The notes below the pieces were generated by a model that saw only the letters and a list, made by a program, of their open reading frames with translations, had not been told where the DNA came from and ran no database searches. From NCBI GenBank assembly GCA_036897095.1, contig JAYMSP010002568.1:1-23527 (forward strand): a stretch of 23,527 bases of DNA. The letters run 5' to 3'. This stretch comes from Plantago elongata (lineage: Eukaryota; Streptophyta; Magnoliopsida; Lamiales; Plantaginaceae). Of the stretch, positions 9,092 through 23,527 are shown piece after piece. A program made the translations under genes and the position numbers. Every line of letters begins with the position of its first letter. Positions within the stretch are counted from its first letter, which is position 1.

Positions 9092-9109
9092 AACAGTATA
9101 CCTAAAGAT
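9092..9109 (+). repeat. Right target-site duplication of the LINE
   Basis: AACAGTATACCTAAAGAT directly follows the A13 tail plus one G and matches 7645-7662 at 17 of 18 positions. It marks the 3' border of the insertion. Confidence 0.85.
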
Positions 9110-10020
9110 ATACTGTATATATGCAATTTGCAAATCATTTTCAGTTAATCATAGTAAGCACTCATTTCATCTCCACCGGCCATTTCTTTTGGGATTTGAT
9201 CTGAAAGCTACCCTTCAGTCAGCTCCACTGCCATTTAAACACGTCATGGATGCAAACAAATTAGTCATCATGAGCTGTTGCACAAACATATGCAAAGTAT
9301 GAGGACCATCAACGATATTCTTTTTAAAAGAAAGGACCTCAAATATAAAAACCCCAGCTCAAAGGACGTTTAGTTTTTTTTACTATACCAATACTATTAT
9401 TATCCTTACAATTTTATACATTATGCGTGTCTGTTCAATACAACTTTATACATTATATTAAATATATAAACCAAATTCAAACCAACAATTAATAATCAAC
9501 CTCATATTTATACCTTTTTATCACGTTCTTATACATTTTCTATTAACATTACACTTTATTACAAGTTTTTATATAATATTAAAACGTCAGTACTTATATA
9601 TTTCTTCGAAACGAAAAAAAGCTCTAATACCGTATACTGTGAGTTTTCAGAGACGATCTTTAAATTAAATAGTATAATTAAAATGTTATGTCATTTGACA
9701 AATGTTTATGTTTTTAACACTATCCACTTATATCCATGAAACCATCTCTCAACTATAAACACATCAATCGGATTTTTCTTAAACCGTTTGGTTTAGAATT
9801 TGAATTGAAACAACTCAACTCAAATTTCATTTTTTATTATTAACGAGTCGAAGATTACTCAATTAATTTGTAATGATTTGATTTTAGATAATTACTCAAT
9901 TAATTCCGAAGGAATTTTAGGAGAGACCACCTTTAGAGAAAGACTTAAGAGACTAACTTTATTTGATTATACAAATACTCCAACAAAAAGCTAGCTACTA
10001 AAAGTACCCCAACCCAATCA
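9110..10020. other. AT-rich intergenic DNA, no gene seen
   Basis: No ORF of note is found here. The word 'ttatacatt' recurs between about 9410 and 9540, with 'aacattaca' near 9545. A short direct repeat 'attactcaattaatt' occurs at about 9853 and 9891. These look like decayed repetitive DNA without clear ends. Confidence 0.6.
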
Positions 10021-10140
10021 AGGTGTTAGAAATGGGATACTTACAAAATGGGTCATTATATATACTCAACTATAACCCAAATACATCATAACTCAAAAAT
10101 CCTAAAGAACTGAAAACTCAAAATTCATCTCTCTATTAAT

Positions 10141-11450
10141 ATGAAGTCGCCGGAAAACACATTTGAACTTGCCGGAAACAACATCACAAAGGTAAAAATG
10201 TGGATATTTGATGATGTTCATCTCGAAATATGCATTTTCAAGCTCAAATTCTATCCAGATCGACTAAATCAAGCTCAAGATCATTAGAAACAACATCAAG
10301 AAGGTATGAACAACTAGATCTCGACATAATCTATCTGAAATCGGTGTTTATTTTACAATTGTAGTTGAAAATTTGATCCAGACCTGAAAATCATGTAACT
10401 GTTTCTTCAAATGTTCTGGCTAATCTGTGTGATGTTGTGGCTTTTCTCTGTAATATCCTTGTTTATATATAAGATGCCTAATAAAACAGAGTATATGAAC
10501 ATATGCTCGAAAATTGGTGTTTCTATTACGATTTGATTGTTTATCCACCGATCTACTCAAAAAGTTCTCGTATATAAGTTTTAATAACATTTTGATTCAA
10601 ATATAAATTGATGAACGTTTTTTTTTTCACAATAGAAGTTGAGATTTTGAAATAGGTCTGAAAAAATCGCATACAACAGTGATAAGAGGTTCAAGATTAT
10701 TTGTGTTATGTTTGAGCGTATATCAGTAATGTTGTCAATTATATGTGTAACGTTCTGCTTTTTTTATTGATTTTATGTGATGATTTATGTAGTATTTGTA
10801 GATTTTCAGCTACGAACTCAATGAAAAAATACGATTTAATTTTCGTGTAATGTATATAATGTTCTCGGTGATGTATGTAAGGTTTATGCTAATGCATGTA
10901 ATATTCTCTGTACAGATGAATGTGAGTTAAGGTTGACATGAGTCTTGTGGAGAGTCTTGGATGATGGCCAAATAGAAATATTTAATGGGTTTCAAAATCT
11001 CCCATGCCAGTCTATGTAATAGAAAAGTGAGGTTGTTGTTCAAAAAATATTATTACCTTTAATGTTGTTCTTAACTATGTAGGTTATGTTATAAACTATT
11101 TGTGTAATGTTCACAACTATTTGATAAAATGTTCTCATATATGCGTATATGAGGTTTGATTTAGAGCATAATGTGCTTAATTGTACATGTAATGTTCACG
11201 ACAATCTGAGTAATGTTCCAGACTATATAATTAATGTTCGTTTTTATTTGTCTGAAATGACGGTTTATTTTTTGATTTTGTCTAAAATGGATCCTCGCAC
11301 GACCCGCGAAATTATATAACCCGCCCAACAACCCGCGAAATTAATTGAAAGCATGATAAGTCACTTAATTGAGTAATGCTTTGACGTATTTGAGTAATGA
11401 TATTGCTTATTTGAGTAATGTTCATTATTCGAAAAATACAAATATGATGG
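10141..11450 (+). repeat. Degenerate 'gtaatgttc' repeat block, likely transposon debris
   Basis: A short leader (ATG at 10141 with two copies of gccggaaa, then a possible donor gtaaaa at 10192) is followed by long AT-rich DNA. Within it the words taatgttc, gtaatgtt and close variants recur irregularly, for example near 10730, 10855, 10900, 11055, 11105, 11180, 11210, 11235, 11370 and 11415. A direct repeat 'acccgcgaaatta' occurs twice near 11303 and 11330. There is no coding capacity. The layout resembles the block at 21.6-22.7 kb. Element class and borders are not determined. Confidence 0.4.
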
Positions 11451-11562
11451 AAAAAAAAAAACCCGTCTAAAATCGTTTTATAACTCGGAAACTCGTGAGA
11501 ATTATTTAAACCCGATTCGCCTATCCACGAAAAATGAAGATAAATGAGATAAATTGTAATTT

Positions 11563-11700
11563 AGGGGGTGTTTGGATGGGGATTTGAATATCCCCATTTG
11601 GCTTGATAAACAGTAATTTGACCTAAAATACAATTAAAATACCCCACTCAAATGTCCATTCAAACACAAAATCCATTCAAATGTCCATTCAAATGTAGTA
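11563..11700. mobile_element. Candidate small MITE with 'GGGTGTTTGGATGG' terminus
   Basis: The left end reads agggggtgtttggatgggg. The word gtgtttggatgg (11568-11579) is matched by the inverse ccattcaaacac (11656-11667) with one mismatch. Further copies of 'tccattcaaatg' follow to about 11696. A terminus of the form GGGTGTTTGG is common among plant hAT/Harbinger-like MITEs. No target-site duplication was recognised, and the right end is blurred by the repeated words, so the class is uncertain. Confidence 0.35.
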
Positions 11701-12421
11701 TTTTTCATCTGTTGTTGTATTATAAGAATTTGTAATTAATTCCTAATGATTTGATTCACTTCCCAACTTGGCTATGTCTATGAGTCTGTGAGAAAGAAAC
11801 GTGGTACTGATCCACAGGTACAAGTACTATAACATTACGTGAGTCACTGATCCACTCTGATTTTCATCAAACCCTGCTAATGTATGTATTTCTCTCTCTA
11901 GCTCATTCTCACTCTCTGCATTTTGCTATACTATGAATTATTGCTCTGTTCCCAGTATTGTGCATCATTTATCAAATTGTCCGATTATTGCGATTTGATT
12001 TTAGGTTGTTCTTCATTGGCTCATTTCCTGTTTCAATTGATGTATTTCTGCATATGTTTTTCCTTCTCATTTATGCTTGTGCAGTAGTAATTACAGTTAT
12101 ATCGCCTGTCATGCATAGTCCTATTGAGACATTGTCAGGCATTCGTAATCGTGTTTAATTTAATTTTATGAGGACATTGGAATTCTATGTTTGAATGTAG
12201 AGAATTAGAGATTGATGAATCTTTTCTGATTTTTATCGACTTGTAGTTCCCGTGATATATATGTATCTGGATTCTGGAGCTCCTTGATATATTTATGTGC
12301 ATTTCCATTGTGGAATTGGTTATTCATTCAATATACTAGAGATTATTTGTTAAATGTTTTTGTTTTTGGCCTTGTGATTTTCGATCATCTACATATAAAA
12401 TACTGTGAATGTTTTATGTAG
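11701..12421 (+). promoter_or_regulatory. Presumed promoter and 5' leader of the beta-galactosidase gene
   Basis: This is the stretch directly upstream of the beta-galactosidase ATG. A CT-rich stretch (about 11889-11920, tctctctctagctc...) is a plausible start-site or leader region. The sequence immediately before the ATG (ttttatgtag) is a good splice acceptor, so the leader probably contains an intron ending at 12421. A small ORF at 11958-12158 has no recognisable features. The transcription start and the leader donor cannot be fixed by eye. Confidence 0.45.
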
Positions 12422-20555
<8,134 letters not shown>

Positions 20556-20800
20556 CATCAGCCAGGCATCATTCATGTATTGCCATACTCTGATATTCAT
20601 CAGGCCCTGTGCTGATTTTCTCTGTAATAATCAGATGATTTAAATCAAAGAGGGTTCTAGTTGAAACAGAACATTGGCTGATTGGAGCAATAAGGGCAGC
20701 GAATAAGTTATTAGGGGGTGTCTTTAAAGTATTGAACTCCCATGTGGTGTGACGCATGTTTTTCTCATTTCTGAATAAACTATACTCAGTATTTTATTTA
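20556..20800 (+). terminator. 3' UTR and poly(A) signal of the beta-galactosidase gene
   Basis: After the TAA stop an AT-rich stretch contains a canonical AATAAA at 20774-20779, preceded by T-rich sequence (tttttctcatttct), about 220 nt past the stop. Plant poly(A) signals are loose, so the exact cleavage site is not determined. Confidence 0.55.
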
Positions 20801-21420
20801 CACAGATACAATATGGAAGCTTTGCTTAATGAGATTACTGAACACCTGTGGCTAGCTTGTAATGTCCTGCTAGTTTATAATCCTGTATATAATTTGGCAA
20901 ACCAAGCTGAAAATGTAATTATTAATACGTAATAAGATAATTTATAAAGGGCATCCATAATCGTAGTAATTTTCAAATCAATGTTTTATTGATATTCACA
21001 AAATTCTAAGGATCGATTGGAAAGTAATTTGAATTGTATTTTGCCAATTCAAATTGTAAGTTTTGTACACAAAACAAACCATTTGAATAGGTAAAATCCA
21101 CTTTAAATTGATTTTCAATCAATTCCCTTAATATTTGCCTACAAACTGAAATTTTAGCGAAGTGTTAATTTCAGTTTGTAGACTAACACTCCGCTTTGCT
21201 TTTGTTTATATATTCTTAAAACATGATATGATTTTTTTATAAAGTTATATGCTGTTTGTTATTGAAAATATATATGTTCTCATACATTTAAATTGTATGG
21301 ATGTCCTATATATATATTTTTTAAAGGTAATTTCGTGTTGAATTCTTTGAATAAGTATACTACAAAGTAATACTTTTCTATAGATTAGAAAAATCTGGTT
21401 TAATTTTATAAATCAGCCAA
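20801..21420. other. AT-rich spacer downstream of the beta-galactosidase gene
   Basis: No ORF of note is found here. The region holds the overlapping inverted repeats at 21139-21195 (listed separately) and several 'caattcaaatt/aatttgaatt' words around 21030-21070. It is ordinary plant intergenic DNA otherwise. Confidence 0.6.
21139..21195. repeat. Two overlapping, mutually exclusive hairpins
   Basis: Stem A is a perfect 15-bp inverted repeat, ctacaaactgaaatt (21139-21153) with aatttcagtttgtag (21167-21181) and a 13-nt loop. Stem B pairs agcgaagtgtta (21156-21167) with taacactccgct (21184-21195) at 11 of 12 positions. Stem B uses the loop of A as its left arm and loops out the right arm of A, so the two interlock like a pseudoknot. 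It may be a MITE or transposon end remnant, or chance. Confidence 0.6.
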
Positions 21421-21423
21421 AAG

Positions 21424-23330
21424 AACTGGACGTGTAATTTTTTGGTGAATCGAACCAGGCCGGTTTATATAAGGAACAAAATCAGGCAAAAAATCTAAAA
21501 AATAAAAAACACACACAAAAGTGTAAGTGCATGTTTCTCTCTCCGATATGTTGTTCCACCGCTTCTCCACTATTCGATCTGCCGAATTTTACATGTTTCC
21601 ACCACGTTTCCACTCAATTTCATCATACTAGCTTCTATGGAGATGAATAAGGTAAGAATCACCATGTTTTTTTTCGAGTTGGCATAAATCAATGGTTACT
21701 GCATGTTTGTGTTCGTTTTCATGATTTTTGATTGATTTGTATTCAAACTTACCTATGTTTTGTTGGATTTCCACCGGATTTTCGGATCTAGTTGCTAGAT
21801 TGTTCAAATCAACTAATCTATTTCACCTTTTCAGTTAAAATATCAATTTGGAGTAAATTTTTACCTTTTATTCTTGATTTTTCGGTGATTTTATGATATG
21901 ATATTTCCAACTTTGAAAGTAGATCTGAAATTCATACAGTAAAAATTGAAATTCTTTGGCAATCATGTTATTTGGTGTTTGTTATGGTTTTATGCGATGA
22001 TGTTATAGTTTCAAGTACCATTGTTATGTTTTTAGTTTGTGTTGAATGTTTCTGCATGTTATTATTTCAGCGATTACGCTTTAAGATCAATCATTGTAGT
22101 TTTAAGCAACAACATTAGTATTTTTAGCTTCTAAATATTTATGATTTGATTTTTTCACAGATGCTTTGTTATAGTTTTGAGATGCTATGTTATGAATTTA
22201 AGTATCAATGTTAATGTTTTTTAGCTTGTAATGCATGTTTCTTCTTTTAATTAAAGCATTGTTATAATTTTAAGATGCACTGTTATGGTTTGAAGCTTCA
22301 ATATTACAGTTTTAAGCTTATGTTCATATTGTTGTATGTTAATATGTTTAGTATATGTTATAATTTAAAGACATATTGTTGTAATTTTAAGCAACAACAT
22401 TAGTCTTTTTAGCTTTTGGTGTAATACTTATAATTTGATTGTTTTCAAATGCTTTTTTTATAGTTTTAAAAGCTACTTTTGTAGTTTTACAAGGCACCAC
22501 TATGATTTAAGCATCAGTGTTACTTTAGTTTTAGTTTGTGTTGCATATTTTTGCTTTGTTGTAGTTTTAAGAGACACTGATATGGTTTTAAGTATCAATA
22601 GTTTGTGTCATTTTTTAAAACACCAATGTGATATTTCTAATGAGAATTGTTATGATTTAAACCCAGTTAATGAATATTTTAAGCAGGTGTAATGATGACA
22701 TTGAGTTGTATTGGATGATAAGTCTCAAAGTTGTCACTGCAGTATTTGAAGCAATAAGAAAAGACAGAAACCAAGTCTAGTCGGGAAAAAAAAACCTATT
22801 TTAACAACTCAGTTGCATTTGCATAAAAACAACACTTCATACAAATTTATTGCAATTTCTTCCTACAAGAACAGATGTTGTAAACTCTTTAGATGACTAA
22901 ATATTCAAGTAGTTTAGTTTGAGTTTGTTTATTGTTGTTTTAATGGTTTTTATGTTACTTTTAAACTTGTTTAATGGTTGAGTAATAGTATTATATTGTC
23001 ACTTAAAACCATAACAAGTCATCATAAAATATCATGTAGTACCTAAAAACCATCTCACAATTTGTTAAATATTATCAAAAGAGGTTAAAATTTATAATTG
23101 AAACATACAAACGACGCATTAAAATCATAATATCATCTCTTAAAAAATTAATAAAATACGTTAAAACTGTAACTGATACTTTCGATGCTAACAAATTAAA
23201 AATCATAACATAATGTATTAAAAATATAATGAAAAATATGTGTATTGTCGGTTTTGAAAAAATCCGGTCAGTCAGACCGCTAAAAATCGCAAAAAAGCAC
23301 CAAAAACCTTGACTTTTTTTATTTTTTGAA
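21424..23330. mobile_element. Candidate foldback-type element with degenerate repeat arms
   Basis: The left arm (to about 22680) is built of degenerate words such as ttatagttttaag, tatggttttaagt and ttacagttttaa. The right arm (about 22990-23230) carries the same words in reverse complement: acttaaaaccata at 23001-23013 is the inverse of tatggttttaagt at 22581-22593, and ttaaaactgtaa at 23161-23172 is the inverse of ttacagttttaa at 22304-22315. The outer flanks both hold CCGGTTT/ACCGGA-like words (about 21460 and 23268). The centre (about 22690-22980) is unrelated AT-rich DNA with no ORF. Borders and target-site duplication are not resolved. Confidence 0.4.
22096..22600 (+). repeat. Higher-order tandem duplication, about 285-bp period
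   Basis: The block starting gtagttttaagcaacaacattagt at 22096 recurs at 22381 with few changes. The following words (tttttagctt, ataatttgatt/atgatttgatt, ttttcacag/ttttcaaatgc, then atagttttgag/atagttttaaaag) keep the same order. This is a diverged two-copy tandem duplication laid over the short degenerate repeats of the left arm. Confidence 0.65.
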
Positions 23331-23527
23331 AAAATCTTACCAAATAAAGACTTTGACTTTCGTATTTGTTTGATTAATCAAGATTAAAATTGTTTAAATT
23401 TTACATAACTCAAGGTTTAAATCTTAACATAACGTCTATAACAATCACTCATGATTAGAAAATAAAAAAGAATCACAGGATTTATTAAAAGTAGATGCAT
23501 ATCCATTAGAGGCTTGGCACATTTCAA
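23331..23527. other. AT-rich window end, nothing recognised
   Basis: The last 200 bases are AT-rich with no ORF, repeat or regulatory motif I can support. Confidence 0.6.

Noticed and set aside
11958..12158. 66-codon ORF upstream of the beta-galactosidase ATG
   Set aside because: It is hydrophobic with no recognised family, and probably lies in the leader or leader intron. No evidence supports it as a gene.

Overview
The window is plant nuclear DNA, from a eudicot as far as can be told. Both genes are broken up by many AT-rich introns with GT..AG borders. Both encode proteins recognisable from angiosperms, and the spacers hold typical plant transposon debris. Both genes lie on the + strand.

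Region 1 (461-7002) is the 3' half of NRPE1, the largest subunit of plant RNA polymerase V. Ten exons can be joined without a frame error into 1095 codons plus a TAG stop. In order they encode the C-terminal end of the Rpb1 core, an acidic linker, a tryptophan/glycine (WG/GW) Argonaute-binding platform, an RG-rich box, the DeCL/DUF3223 domain and a tail. The upstream exons, including the polymerase active site, lie outside the window. The tail is a second GW array built on a 60-nt repeat. In the Arabidopsis protein, as I recall it, the tail is QS-rich instead.

Region 2 (7003-12421) is intergenic. It carries a 5'-truncated L1-type LINE at 7663-9091 with an 18-bp target-site duplication, a poly(A) tail, a decayed zf-RVT plus RNase H reading frame, and an unexpected 96-bp inverted repeat at its 3' end. 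Downstream lie AT-rich DNA, a block of degenerate 'gtaatgttc' repeats (about 10.7-11.45 kb), a possible small MITE near 11.6 kb, and the presumed promoter and leader of the next gene.

Region 3 (12422-20555) is a complete 17-exon gene for a plant LacZ-type glycoside hydrolase family 2 beta-galactosidase. The exons sum to 3324 nt, or 1107 codons plus TAA. Both catalytic glutamates are present, and the codon of the nucleophile is split by an intron.

Region 4 (20556-23527) is the 3' UTR followed by non-coding repeats: two overlapping, mutually exclusive hairpins near 21.15 kb, and a probable foldback-type element (about 21.4-23.3 kb) whose arms are degenerate 'gttttaag' repeats in opposite orientation.

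The two genes have no evident functional link. Pol V acts in RNA-directed DNA methylation, which silences elements of the kind found between and after them. The most noteworthy observations are the split WG/GW platform of NRPE1, the cleanly delimited LINE with its odd foldback 3' end, and the foldback element at the right edge.
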